Assembly (NCBI GenBank): GCA_052400625.1
Contig: JBQTGH010000004.1
Direction: 5' to 3' (one strand)
Source of the DNA: Thermophagus sp052400625
GTDB taxonomy: Bacteria > Bacteroidota > Bacteroidia > Bacteroidales > Marinilabiliaceae
Length of the DNA: 64,000 bases
Part shown: piece by piece, positions 1 to 8,255 of the stretch
Position numbering within the stretch: the stretch's first letter is position 1
How the letters are laid out: each line of letters begins with the position of its first letter
Translations under genes and position numbers: made by a program
Notes under the pieces: generated by a model
Databases searched by the model: none
What the model saw: only the letters and a program-made list of their open reading frames with translations
What the model was told of the DNA's origin: nothing

Positions 1-103
1 TGGCATCGCATCCGATCCCCCAAATGGTATCAGTAGGATAAGCAATTAGCCCTCCGTTTCGTAATACTTCTACTGCATTTTTTATGTCTTCCTGATAATT
101 CAT
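1..103 (-). CDS. Threonylcarbamoyl-AMP synthase (TsaC/Sua5/YrdC family), N-terminal fragment
   Basis: Only the first 34 codons lie in the window; the gene runs off the left edge. The reverse strand from ATG at 103-101 reads an N-terminal helix followed by GGLIAYPTDTIWGIGCDA. The YPTDTIWG(I/L)GCDA stretch is the signature start of the YrdC fold, which binds ATP, threonine and bicarbonate to make the precursor of the t6A37 tRNA modification. Known Bacteroidota homologues begin with nearly the same residues, which supports this ATG. The gene is co-directional with dapD, about 160 bp downstream of its stop-side. The family call is firm; the full domain layout (short TsaC or long Sua5) cannot be seen. 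Confidence 0.85.
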   Translation of the reverse strand, partial: MNYQEDIKNAVEVLRNGGLIAYPTDTIWGIGCDA

Positions 104-263
104 ATCATAAAATTTCTTCTAAATACTCACATACAGCACAATGACTACTGCCAATCAACACTTGCAACCGTTTTTTCGCACAAGAAAACCGGAAACATCA
201 CAGAATGCTTTCCGGTTCTTTGCAACTATTAGTTCCTTTAATAAAAGCTTTATGCATTACCTA

Positions 264-1082
264 TCAAACAGCCACATCAAAGTCACGCAAAGCATCATTC
301 AACGACGTTTTTCTATCGGTAGATTCTTTCCGCTTCCCGATAATCAATGCTGCAGGCACCTGATATTCACCTGCCGGAAACTTCTTGGTATAACTTCCCG
401 GGATAACTACCGACCGCGGTGGCACATATCCCTTATATATTACGGGCTCAGGTCCGCTAACATCAATTATTTTGGTAGAACCGGTAAGTACCACATTGGC
501 TCCCAATACCGCTTCTTTACCAACTCTGCAACCTTCCACAACAATACATCTTGAACCAATAAATGCATGATCTTCTATAATAACAGGAGCGGCCTGTACC
601 GGTTCTAGAACTCCGCCAATACCAACGCCTCCACTTAGGTGAACGCCTTTGCCTATCTGTGCACAGCTACCCACTGTTGCCCAGGTATCCACCATGGTAC
701 CGGCAGACACATAGGCACCGATATTCACATAAGAGGGCATCATAACCACTCCTTTTTCTATGTATGCACCATATCGGGCCACGGCATGAGGAACCACACG
801 AATGCCTTTGGCGGCATAATCATGTTTCAAAGGAATCTTATCATGCCATTCCAGAGGCCCTACTTTTATGGTTTCCATTTTTTGCAATGGGAAGTATAAA
901 ATAACCGCCTTTTTCACCCATTCATTCACTTTCCAGTCATCTCCATCAGGCTCAGCAACGCGCAACGTGCCCTTGTCAAGTAGAGCAACCACCTCGTTTA
1001 CTGCCTCCTGAGTCTCGCTGTACTCCAGTTGAGACCTGTCGTCCCAGGCCTTTTCAATAATTGCTTTCAAATTTTCTCTCAT
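264..1082 (-). CDS. dapD: 2,3,4,5-tetrahydropyridine-2,6-dicarboxylate N-succinyltransferase
   Basis: The 272-residue product should succinylate tetrahydrodipicolinate in the succinylase branch of lysine and meso-diaminopimelate synthesis, in the cytoplasm. The N-terminal helical part (MRENLKAIIEKAW) is followed by a left-handed beta-helix with hexapeptide repeats such as IGAYVSAGTMVDTWATVGSC and IGKGVHLSGGVGIGGV, then the typical end VIIGKRKESTDRKTSLNDAL. The reading frame continues 33 codons upstream, but that part (rich in Gln, Lys, Ile) resembles no DapD; the start at 1082 gives the family's usual length of about 270 residues. It stands alone, divergent from the exported protein at 1199. 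Confidence 0.96.
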   Translation of the reverse strand: MRENLKAIIEKAWDDRSQLEYSETQEAVNEVVALLDKGTLRVAEPDGDDWKVNEWVKKAVILYFPLQKMETIKVGPLEWHDKIPLKHDYAAKGIRVVPHAVARYGAYIEKGVVMMPSYVNIGAYVSAGTMVDTWATVGSCAQIGKGVHLSGGVGIGGVLEPVQAAPVIIEDHAFIGSRCIVVEGCRVGKEAVLGANVVLTGSTKIIDVSGPEPVIYKGYVPPRSVVIPGSYTKKFPAGEYQVPAALIIGKRKESTDRKTSLNDALRDFDVAV

Positions 1083-1198
1083 AGGTACAGTTTTTGTTTC
1101 TACCGTAAAGATAATTTTTAAATATAATATAACCTTTGATTGATTTTGCTTTACAGGGTACCATTTCTGATGCCCAAACACTTTAATCAGACAAATTA

Positions 1199-1936
1199 AT
1201 GAAGAATTTCACACTAACCGGCATTTTTATATCTTTTTTACTTTTATCCAACCCTTTAACCGGACAGGACAACAAACAAATTCGTATTTCAGGATACGTT
1301 TGCAACGCTGAAAATCACAAGCCTTTACACTACGCCCAACTGGTTAGTTTCAACACCTTCCTCTCTTACACCACCGACACCAAAGGACACTTCAGCATAA
1401 TGCTTGACAAAAACGATTCATTAAAAATTGTTTCCATGGGATTTGAAGGGGTTGTACTCAGAGCAGAATACTTTCTTAAAAATAACGACAAGGATACTAT
1501 TTTCCTTGATCCTGCATCCTACCTTCTCAACGAAGTTACCATCAATGCTCATGAACAATCCATTAACTTAAATCTCCCCGGAAATTTCGGGGTCAATGTT
1601 GACCCTGACGCCGAGCCTGACCGTTCTGTTCCGGATCCTTCCATTGGAATGATATTTAATCCTTTGACTTTGGCCCACTCGGCTTTTGGCAAAAAAGCCA
1701 AAAAGCAACGAAAACTCAGAAAACACATTGATCAACAAAACAAAAAAGCACGATGGTTCTCCATATTGTCTTCCGGAATACTAAAAGAATGGACCGGACT
1801 GGAAGGGAAAGAACTGGAAAACTTCATCATCTTTTGCAATACAAAAAATTCCATAAACAACTCAGACGACCAGCTAACCATTCACCGCAAAGTATTGAAC
1901 CTTTTGGACATGTACAACAACAGCAAAATGGAATAA
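1199..1936 (+). CDS. Exported carboxypeptidase-regulatory-like (CarboxypepD_reg) protein
   Basis: A 245-residue protein with an N-terminal signal peptide (hydrophobic run ILTGIFISFLLLS-like, ending near TGQ at residue 23). Residues about 28-105 form a CarboxypepD_reg-like beta-sandwich: ISGYVCNAENHKPLHYAQLV, then DTKGHFSI and SMGFEGVVL, the pattern seen at the N terminus of SusC proteins and in many Bacteroidota surface proteins. The C-terminal half (about 150-245) is basic and helical (FGKKAKKQRKLRKHIDQQ) and I recognise no domain there. The specific role is unknown; it likely sits in the periplasm or at the outer membrane. It has no obvious operon partner. Confidence 0.7.
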   Translation: MKNFTLTGIFISFLLLSNPLTGQDNKQIRISGYVCNAENHKPLHYAQLVSFNTFLSYTTDTKGHFSIMLDKNDSLKIVSMGFEGVVLRAEYFLKNNDKDTIFLDPASYLLNEVTINAHEQSINLNLPGNFGVNVDPDAEPDRSVPDPSIGMIFNPLTLAHSAFGKKAKKQRKLRKHIDQQNKKARWFSILSSGILKEWTGLEGKELENFIIFCNTKNSINNSDDQLTIHRKVLNLLDMYNNSKME

Positions 1937-2313
1937 TTTGTTCGATTTCGAAAGCCAAATGGACAGTTGCTACCTTGCCAATTTGCGCGCCATTAAATGA
2001 TTCCTTTTTACACGCCGCCCGATAATTGTAAAAGTCATTCCAAACTATACTCGTTCCAATCAATTATTATTCAGTTTTCATGCATTCTGCCAATAAACAT
2101 AATACCAATCATCAACTTTTTCAATAAGTCGGAAATACCACAACCTCAAAACACCCACACCCCCAATACATTAGACGCCTTTTTACAAGGGTATGCAGTT
2201 CCAAATTCAAAAAGGTTCAAAAATATCCCCTCCTAAAACTAAGATATCATCACCATATCATGCCCAAAAATCATAAAATTGCAACAAAAATCATTTTTTT
2301 TATTACAAAATAC
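1937..2313. other. Intergenic stretch without a recognised gene
   Basis: About 380 AT-rich bases between the exported protein and the ilv promoter. Both strands have only short, low-complexity reading frames with no family resemblance. I see no stem with a U-run that would clearly terminate the upstream gene. Confidence 0.5.
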
Positions 2314-2343
2314 TTGCTTGTAATTTGAAAATATATACATTTG
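2314..2343 (+). promoter_or_regulatory. Candidate Bacteroidota-type promoter of the ilv operon
   Basis: TTG at 2314-2316, a 19-bp spacer, and TACATTTG at 2336-2343, matching the Bacteroidota -33/-7 pattern (TTTG, then TAnnTTTG). It would start transcription near 2350, about 20 bases before the leader-peptide ATG. Position and match are seen; activity is inferred. Confidence 0.7.
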
Positions 2344-2371
2344 CAAAGAACAAATAAATTTAAACCGGTAT

Positions 2372-2452
2372 ATGAACCATTTTCTATCACTCATTCTCGT
2401 CAATATTATTATTCTCGTGGGACAACCAGGCAGAAGTGAGAATGGTGTATAG
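2372..2452 (+). CDS. ilv operon leader peptide (attenuator control peptide)
   Basis: A 26-codon reading frame, ATG at 2372 and TAG at 2450-2452, whose middle reads SLILVNIIILVG: ten of the residues from position 5 to 16 are Leu, Ile or Val, the three end products of the downstream pathway. It begins about 20 bases after the predicted transcription start and ends just before the terminator stem. The coding sequence overlaps the 5' arm of the antiterminator (2430-2441), so a ribosome stalled on the Leu/Ile/Val codons leaves that arm free, while one that reaches the stop codon covers it. This is the arrangement of the classical ilv/leu/his leaders of Proteobacteria; in Bacteroidota I infer it from sequence alone. 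Confidence 0.88.
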   Translation: MNHFLSLILVNIIILVGQPGRSENGV

Positions 2453-2508
2453 CTAAATAAAACCAACGATTTTAAAACCCCTCTCACTTCTGCGTGAGAG
2501 GGGTTTTT
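2430..2508 (+). promoter_or_regulatory. Transcription attenuator: mutually exclusive antiterminator and terminator
   Basis: GCAGAAGTGAGA (2430-2441) is perfectly complementary over 12 bases to TCTCACTTCTGC (2482-2493). The latter overlaps the 5' arm and loop of the terminator hairpin, so the two structures exclude each other. An earlier segment, CATTCTC (2392-2398) or ATTCTC (2411-2416), can pair with GAGAATG (2438-2444) and would sequester the antiterminator arm when no ribosome is present, the equivalent of the 1:2 pause stem. All complementarities are read directly; the regulatory outcome is inferred. Confidence 0.87.
2474..2508 (+). terminator. Intrinsic terminator of the ilv attenuator
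   Basis: A perfect 14-bp stem, AAAACCCCTCTCAC (2474-2487) with GTGAGAGGGGTTTT (2494-2507), a six-base loop and a run of T at the 3' side. It ends 30 bases before the ilvD start codon. Confidence 0.92.
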
Positions 2509-2537
2509 AGTTTAATAACAAAAAAAGAAAGCGGATA

Positions 2538-4367
2538 ATGAAACGAAACTTAAGAAGTGATACCACCACACAAGGTCGACGGATGGCCGGTGCCAGAAGT
2601 TTATGGCGTGCCAACGGAATGAAAGAGTCACAGATGGGGAAGCCGCTTATCGCCATCGTCAATTCCTTTACTCAATTTGTACCCGGCCATGTCCATCTTC
2701 ATCATATTGGACAGGAAATAAAACAAATCGTAGAGAAACAAGGCTGCTTTGCGGCAGAATTTAATACCATCGCCGTTGACGACGGTATTGCCATGGGACA
2801 CGACGGAATGCTCTATTCCCTTCCGTCCCGAGATCTTATTGCCGACAGTGTGGAATACATGGTCAATGCCCATCGAGCGGACGCCATGATTTGTATCAGC
2901 AACTGCGATAAAATAACCCCGGGAATGCTCATTGCTGCCATGCGACTGAATATTCCTACCATATTTGTTTCCGGCGGCCCCATGGAAGCCGGCAGCAGTC
3001 AAGGAAAGGCGCTCGACCTCATCGACGCAATGGTTATGGCTGCCGACGATAATGTTTCTGATGAAGAAGTTCTGGCGGTAGAACAAAACGCCTGCCCCAC
3101 CTGTGGGTCCTGCAGTGGCATGTTTACGGCCAATTCCATGAACTGCCTGAACGAAGCCCTTGGGTTGGCGCTCCCCGGAAACGGAACTATTGTAGCAACC
3201 CATGTCAACCGAAAAAAGCTGTTCGAAGAAGCGGCCAACCGAATTGTGGACCTCGCCTGGCGCTATTATCGAGATGGGGACGATTCGGTACTGCCACGTT
3301 CCATAGCGACCAAGTCGGCCTTTATGAATGCCATGACCCTCGACATTGCCATGGGCGGCTCCACCAATACTGTCTTGCACCTCTTGGCCATTGCCCATGA
3401 AGCAGGTGTAGACTTCACCATGCAAGACATAGATCAGCTGTCGCGCAAAACCCCTGTTTTGGCAAAAGTAGCACCCAACAGTCACTATCACATCGAAGAT
3501 GTTAATCGGGCCGGAGGAATACTCGGAATACTGGCTGAGTTAAGTCGCCATAACCTGATAGACACGAAAACAGGAAGAGTTGATTACCCTTCATTGGCTG
3601 AAGCTTTAAAAGATCATGATCTCAAAAGCGACCGTGCCACTGAAACAGCCAAAGAAAAATACAGAAGCGCCCCTGCCGGTTTTCGGAATCTTAAATTAGG
3701 CTCCCAAAACGCCGTATATGATGCTTTTGATCTGGACCGCGAAAAGGGATGCATCAGAGATGTGGAACACGCTTATTCCAAAGACGGAGGACTGGCGGTG
3801 CTTTTCGGCAACATCGCCAAAGACGGTTGTATCGTCAAGACTGCCGGCGTAGATGAATCCATCCTTCATTTTGAGGGAACGGCCAAAGTTTACGAATCAC
3901 AGGACAGTGCGTGTGAGGGCATTTTATCCGGCGAGGTGGTGGCCGGAGATGTGGTGGTCATTAAATATGAAGGCCCCAAAGGAGGCCCGGGAATGCAAGA
4001 GATGCTTTACCCAACCTCCTACATAAAGTCTCGCCACTTAGGCAAAGAATGCGCACTGATTACGGATGGGCGCTTTTCAGGAGGAACTTCCGGTTTATCC
4101 ATTGGGCATATCTCTCCGGAGGCTGCCGCAGGCGGCGAAATTGCCCTTATCAAAACCGGTGACAAAATTATTATCGACATACCCAACCGGAGTATTGAGG
4201 TGGATATTTCTGAAGAAGAAATGGAAAAACGTCGACACGAAGAATTAAGCAAAGGCCCCAATGCCTTCAAACCCGGCTTCAGAGAACGACAGGTGTCAAA
4301 GGCCTTACGGGCATACGCATCCATGGTCTCATCTGCCGACAAAGGGGCTGTTAGAATCATGGAATAG
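2538..4367 (+). CDS. ilvD: Dihydroxy-acid dehydratase
   Basis: A 609-residue enzyme that dehydrates 2,3-dihydroxy-isovalerate and 2,3-dihydroxy-3-methylvalerate to the keto acids of valine and isoleucine. It has the IlvD/Edd features: VDDGIAMGHDGM near residue 81 (metal ligand), SNCDKITPGM with Cys123, CPTCGSCSGMFTANSMNCL with Cys192 as the likely iron-sulfur ligand, and the C-terminal DGRFSGGTSGLSIGHISPEA. Length matches the family (about 610). The start ATG lies 30 bases after the attenuator terminator and is followed by the standard MKRNLRSDTTTQGRRMAGAR. It is first in ilvDBNC and should be directly under the leader's control. Confidence 0.97.
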   Translation: MKRNLRSDTTTQGRRMAGARSLWRANGMKESQMGKPLIAIVNSFTQFVPGHVHLHHIGQEIKQIVEKQGCFAAEFNTIAVDDGIAMGHDGMLYSLPSRDLIADSVEYMVNAHRADAMICISNCDKITPGMLIAAMRLNIPTIFVSGGPMEAGSSQGKALDLIDAMVMAADDNVSDEEVLAVEQNACPTCGSCSGMFTANSMNCLNEALGLALPGNGTIVATHVNRKKLFEEAANRIVDLAWRYYRDGDDSVLPRSIATKSAFMNAMTLDIAMGGSTNTVLHLLAIAHEAGVDFTMQDIDQLSRKTPVLAKVAPNSHYHIEDVNRAGGILGILAELSRHNLIDTKTGRVDYPSLAEALKDHDLKSDRATETAKEKYRSAPAGFRNLKLGSQNAVYDAFDLDREKGCIRDVEHAYSKDGGLAVLFGNIAKDGCIVKTAGVDESILHFEGTAKVYESQDSACEGILSGEVVAGDVVVIKYEGPKGGPGMQEMLYPTSYIKSRHLGKECALITDGRFSGGTSGLSIGHISPEAAAGGEIALIKTGDKIIIDIPNRSIEVDISEEEMEKRRHEELSKGPNAFKPGFRERQVSKALRAYASMVSSADKGAVRIME

Positions 4368-4484
4368 CAGAAACGCAAAAGCAGAACCCCTGCTTCTTGC
4401 ACCAACTTTTTCTGCTGAAACAACTTATATAAGGAGAGCAGGTTCTTTTAATTAATCATTTTTCAAATGTAACCTATCATCGTC

Positions 4485-6218
4485 ATGGAAACACAATCAC
4501 AATTACTGATGAAGGAAAAAAACACTAAAACGACAAGGATGAGCGGATCGGAAGCAGTGATACAGTCCCTGCTCAGGGAAGGAACGTCCATTATTTTTGG
4601 ATATCCCGGAGGGGCCATTATGCCCATTTATGATGCTCTCCACGATCATCAGAAGGAAATCCACCATGTACTCACCCGACATGAACAGGGGGCATTGCAT
4701 GCTGCGGAAGGATATGCCAAAGTTACCGGAGAGGTAGGCGTCTGTTTTGCCACTTCCGGGCCCGGTGCCACGAATACCATAACGGGTCTGGCCAATGCCA
4801 TGATGGACTCCACGCCGGTGGTTTTAATTACCGGACAGGTGGTTTCTTCACTGCTGGGAACCGATGCCTTTCAGGAAACCGATGTGGTGGGTGTTACCCA
4901 ACCCGTTACCAAATGGAACTATCAGGTACGTCGGGCCGAAGATATTCCGGCAGCCATAGCACGCGCTTTCTATATTGCACGTTCGGGACGCCCCGGACCC
5001 GTAGTTATCGACATCACCAAGGATGCTCAATTCAACCAATTGGATTTCAAATACGAACCCCTTAAAAGCATCAGAAGCTACCATCCGGATAGCCCCGTTG
5101 ACCTTCAGCAAATTGAGGAAGCGGCCCGACTGATCAATCTGTCTAAAAAACCATTGGCTCTGGTCGGACAAGGTGTTATAATTGGTAATGCGGAAAAGGA
5201 ACTCCTCGAATTTCTTGAAAAATCGGGTATTCCCGCAGCATGGACCCTCCTGGGCTTATCGGCCGTGCCGTCCGATCACCCCTTAAATGTGGGTATGCTT
5301 GGAATGCATGGCAATTATGGCCCCAACATCAAAACCAATGAAGCAGACCTCATCATCGCTATCGGGATGCGCTTTGACGACAGGGTAACAGGTGATCTTT
5401 CCAGATATGCCACTAATGCTAAAGTGATTCACATGGAAATTGATCCGGCCGAAATAAACAAAAATGTCCATGCCGATGTTCCTGTACTCGGAAGCGTTAA
5501 AAACACCCTTCCGTTGCTCACTGAGAAAATTGTCAAAAACGAACATGCCGAATGGCTGAATGAGTTCGAAGCATGTGAACGAATTGAATTTGACCGAATT
5601 ATTGAGAAAGAACTAAATCCGCCCAAAAAAGGGATTACCATGGGCGAAGTGATCTCAAAGGTATCAGGCGCTTTCGACAACGATGCCATTATGGTCACCG
5701 ACGTTGGACAACACCAGATGATGGGCGCCCGCTATTTTAAATTTAAACAAAGCAGAAGTGTCGTTACTTCCGGGGGACTAGGAACCATGGGCTTTGGCCT
5801 TCCCGCTGCAATGGGCGCCAAACTGGGGGCACCCGATCGTCAGGTATGCGTTTTTGTTGGGGACGGAGGTTTTCAGATGACCATTCAGGAGCTGGGAACC
5901 ATTTTCCAGACAAAGATTCCGGTTAAAATTGTTCTGCTAAACAATAATTTCCTGGGAATGGTACGTCAATGGCAAGAACTGTTCTTTGATAAGAGATATG
6001 CTTCTACCGAGTTAATCAACCCGGACTTCCAAACCATTGCCAAAGGATATCACATCCCGGCAACAAAAGTTACCGACCGACAAAACCTGGATGAAGCCAT
6101 CCGGCAAATGGTAGAAGCCGATGGGCCTTTCCTTCTGGAAGTGGTGGTAGAAAAAGAAGGAAATGTATTCCCGATGGTTCCGGCAGGAGCCTCTGTTTCG
6201 GAAATCAGGCTGGAATAA
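4485..6218 (+). CDS. ilvB: Acetolactate synthase large (catalytic) subunit
   Basis: The 577-residue ThDP enzyme condenses pyruvate with pyruvate or 2-oxobutyrate, the first common step to valine, leucine and isoleucine. Visible features: N-terminal PYR domain with GYPGGAIMPIYDAL and the catalytic Glu in TRHEQGALHAAEGYA; the central FAD-binding domain with TLLGLSAVPSDHPLNVGMLG; and the C-terminal PP domain with GDGGFQMTIQELGTI and LLNNNFLGMVRQWQ, the ThDP/Mg motif. Length is normal. It lies 117 bp after ilvD; that gap contains GCAGAACC/GGTTCT complementarity but no convincing terminator. A second possible start is Met9, which would drop eight residues only. Confidence 0.96.
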   Translation: METQSQLLMKEKNTKTTRMSGSEAVIQSLLREGTSIIFGYPGGAIMPIYDALHDHQKEIHHVLTRHEQGALHAAEGYAKVTGEVGVCFATSGPGATNTITGLANAMMDSTPVVLITGQVVSSLLGTDAFQETDVVGVTQPVTKWNYQVRRAEDIPAAIARAFYIARSGRPGPVVIDITKDAQFNQLDFKYEPLKSIRSYHPDSPVDLQQIEEAARLINLSKKPLALVGQGVIIGNAEKELLEFLEKSGIPAAWTLLGLSAVPSDHPLNVGMLGMHGNYGPNIKTNEADLIIAIGMRFDDRVTGDLSRYATNAKVIHMEIDPAEINKNVHADVPVLGSVKNTLPLLTEKIVKNEHAEWLNEFEACERIEFDRIIEKELNPPKKGITMGEVISKVSGAFDNDAIMVTDVGQHQMMGARYFKFKQSRSVVTSGGLGTMGFGLPAAMGAKLGAPDRQVCVFVGDGGFQMTIQELGTIFQTKIPVKIVLLNNNFLGMVRQWQELFFDKRYASTELINPDFQTIAKGYHIPATKVTDRQNLDEAIRQMVEADGPFLLEVVVEKEGNVFPMVPAGASVSEIRLE

Positions 6219-6296
6219 ACCGTTTTTGACTTCAACCAAGCAAGGTTTAAGTCCCTGATAACAAATTTGAATTTTAATTCAATAAAAAGAAACAAA

Positions 6297-6851
6297 ATGA
6301 CAACACCTGTAAAAGAAGAGTTCACCCTCTCCATATATTCTGAGAACCATGTGGGCCTACTCAACCAGATTACGACGGTTTTTACACGCCGCCATGTTAA
6401 CATTGAAAGTCTTACCACTTCCGAATCGGCCATTACCGGCATTCACAAATTTACCATTGTGGTCTTTGCTACCGCCGATCAGATTGATAAGCTCGCCAAG
6501 CAAATAGAAAAAAGAATCGATGTGCTGAAAGTCTTCGTCTTCAGAGCGGATGAAATAATTCACCAGGAGATCGCATTGTACAAAGTGCCCACAGGGTCAC
6601 TGCTTGGCGGGAACGAGATCGAGATGTTGGTCCGCCAATATGGGGCTCGCATTTTGGAAATCACACCCGAATATACCGTCATTGAAAAAACCGGCCATAA
6701 AAACGAAACCCAAGAGTTGTTCGAAAAACTTGAACCCTACGGCGTTTCACAATTTGTAAGGTCGGGACGTATTGCGATTACAAAACTTAAAAAAGAGCTT
6801 CTGGAAACCTATCTGAAGAAGCTCGAAACCGATGAAATTCAATTAAACTAA
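6297..6851 (+). CDS. ilvN: Acetolactate synthase small (regulatory) subunit
   Basis: A 184-residue regulatory partner of IlvB. The N-terminal ACT domain (about residues 8-85) reads EFTLSIYSENHVGLLNQITT followed by RRHVNIESLTTSES, the valine-binding fold; the second half is the ALS_ss_C domain. I chose ATG 6297 rather than one ten codons upstream because the preceding residues (NFNSIKRNK) are AT-rich untranslated-like sequence and homologues start just before the ACT domain. It lies 78 bp after ilvB and 21 bp before ilvC, consistent with one transcript. Feedback inhibition by valine is known for the family and is inferred here. Confidence 0.93.
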   Translation: MTTPVKEEFTLSIYSENHVGLLNQITTVFTRRHVNIESLTTSESAITGIHKFTIVVFATADQIDKLAKQIEKRIDVLKVFVFRADEIIHQEIALYKVPTGSLLGGNEIEMLVRQYGARILEITPEYTVIEKTGHKNETQELFEKLEPYGVSQFVRSGRIAITKLKKELLETYLKKLETDEIQLN

Positions 6852-6872
6852 CACTGTAACAAATAAATTATC

Positions 6873-7925
6873 ATGGCAAAAATCAACTTTGGAGGAACTG
6901 AAGAAAATGTGGTTACCCGTGAAGAGTTTCCATTGTCAAAAGCTCAGGAAGTATTAAAAGATGAAACCATTGCGGTTATTGGTTATGGGGTACAGGGCCC
7001 CGGCCAATCACTCAACCTGAAAGATAATGGCTTCAACGTAATTGTGGGGCAACGCAAGGATTCCAAAAGCTGGGACAAGGCGGTTAAAGACGGCTGGGTG
7101 CCGGGCGAAACCCTTTTCCCTATCGAGGAAGCGTTGGAACGTGGCACCATTATTCAATACCTTCTTTCTGACGCAGGTCAGATTGCCGTATGGCCAACGG
7201 TCAAAAAATATCTGAAACCCGGCGATGCCCTTTACTTTTCGCACGGTTTTGGCATTACCTATAAAGAACGCACCAACATAATCCCTCCGAAAGATGTGGA
7301 CGTAATTCTGGTTGCCCCCAAAGGATCCGGAACAAGTTTGAGGAGAATGTTCCTCGAAGGACGTGGGCTTAACTCCAGCTATGCCATCTTTCAGGATGCT
7401 ACCGGAAATGCTTTCGAACGCGTCGTAGCATTGGGCATTGGCGTAGGAAGCGGATACCTGTTTGAAACCACATTCCAAAAAGAAGTTTACAGCGACCTTA
7501 CCGGCGAACGAGGCACTCTCATGGGAGCCATCCAGGGAATTTTTGCGGCGCAATACGATGTGCTGCGAGCCAATGGCCATTCTCCTTCCGAGGCATTCAA
7601 CGAAACCGTAGAAGAGCTCACCCAAAGCCTTATGCCGCTGGTTGCCGAAAACGGAATGGACTGGATGTACGCCAATTGTTCAACCACGGCACAACGGGGT
7701 GCCCTCGACTGGTGGAAAAAATTCCGTGATGCCACCATGCCCGTATTCAAAGAACTCTACAGTGAAGTGGCCAAAGGAAATGAAGCTCAGAGATCTATTG
7801 ATTCCAACAGCCAAAACGATTACCGCGTTAAACTGGAAGAGGAATTGAAAGAACTCCGCGAATCCGAAATGTGGGCCGCTGGAGCAGTGGTACGTACCTT
7901 ACGGCCGGAAAATCAAAAAAAGTGA
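6873..7925 (+). CDS. ilvC: Ketol-acid reductoisomerase
   Basis: A 350-residue class I (short) enzyme that isomerises and reduces acetolactate and acetohydroxybutyrate with NAD(P)H and Mg. The nucleotide-binding site is IAVIGYGVQGPGQSLNLKDNG, followed by the loop VGQRKDSKSWDKA; serines and the arginine there suggest NADPH preference, which is an inference. The C-terminal knotted helical domain holds the metal-binding acidic residues (DLTGERGTLMGAIQGI and ETVEELTQS). It has the Bacteroidota-type N-terminal extension MAKINFGGTEENVVTREEFP, supporting the start. It is the last gene of the ilv group; a 330-bp gap with hairpins separates it from leuA. Confidence 0.96.
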   Translation: MAKINFGGTEENVVTREEFPLSKAQEVLKDETIAVIGYGVQGPGQSLNLKDNGFNVIVGQRKDSKSWDKAVKDGWVPGETLFPIEEALERGTIIQYLLSDAGQIAVWPTVKKYLKPGDALYFSHGFGITYKERTNIIPPKDVDVILVAPKGSGTSLRRMFLEGRGLNSSYAIFQDATGNAFERVVALGIGVGSGYLFETTFQKEVYSDLTGERGTLMGAIQGIFAAQYDVLRANGHSPSEAFNETVEELTQSLMPLVAENGMDWMYANCSTTAQRGALDWWKKFRDATMPVFKELYSEVAKGNEAQRSIDSNSQNDYRVKLEEELKELRESEMWAAGAVVRTLRPENQKK

Positions 7926-8255
7926 GATAGGAAACATTATGCAGATTAAAAAGTTCATCGGTTGACCAAGTCGTTTAACACACCTTCAGTCAACCGATAA
8001 CTTTTAATACCATCGGCCTTTCACATGTTCGATTGGGCAATACATGGTATTAATAAAGGATAGATTAATAAAATACCGGGAAGCAGATAGTCGACGATAC
8101 CAATACTTTTTGGGTTTAGAAATTTAGCAAACAAGAACTTTTCATTACCAACAACTGTTCTCTATCTGTCACAAGAGTATAGCGAAGTATCGCTCTCTAT
8201 CTTTGAAAATAATTTTAACAGCACCGGAAAGTTCCGGACTGAAAAACAAAACACC
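7926..8255 (+). other. ilvC-leuA intergenic region with hairpins and a possible leuA promoter
   Basis: No gene. ATCGGTTGAC (7957-7966) pairs with GTCAACCGAT (7989-7998), followed by CTTTTAAT, a plausible weak ilvC terminator. TTAATACCAT (8004-8013) pairs with ATGGTATTAA (8044-8053). TATCTTTG at 8198-8205 matches the -7 element and could start a separate leu transcript about 45 bases before leuA, though no good -33 element is visible. No Leu-rich leader peptide was found here. Confidence 0.6.

Noticed and set aside
141..554. Plus-strand open frame overlapping dapD
   Set aside because: It is antisense to the conserved dapD gene, with no family resemblance or promoter.
4368..4484. Second terminator or attenuator between ilvD and ilvB
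   Set aside because: AGAACC-CCTGC can pair with GCAGGTTCT ahead of TTTTAATT, but the stem is short and bulged and there is no leader peptide; left unclaimed.
7926..8255. A second attenuator for leuA
   Set aside because: Stems exist, but I found no Leu-rich leader peptide and no strong T-run terminator whose arm competes with another stem.
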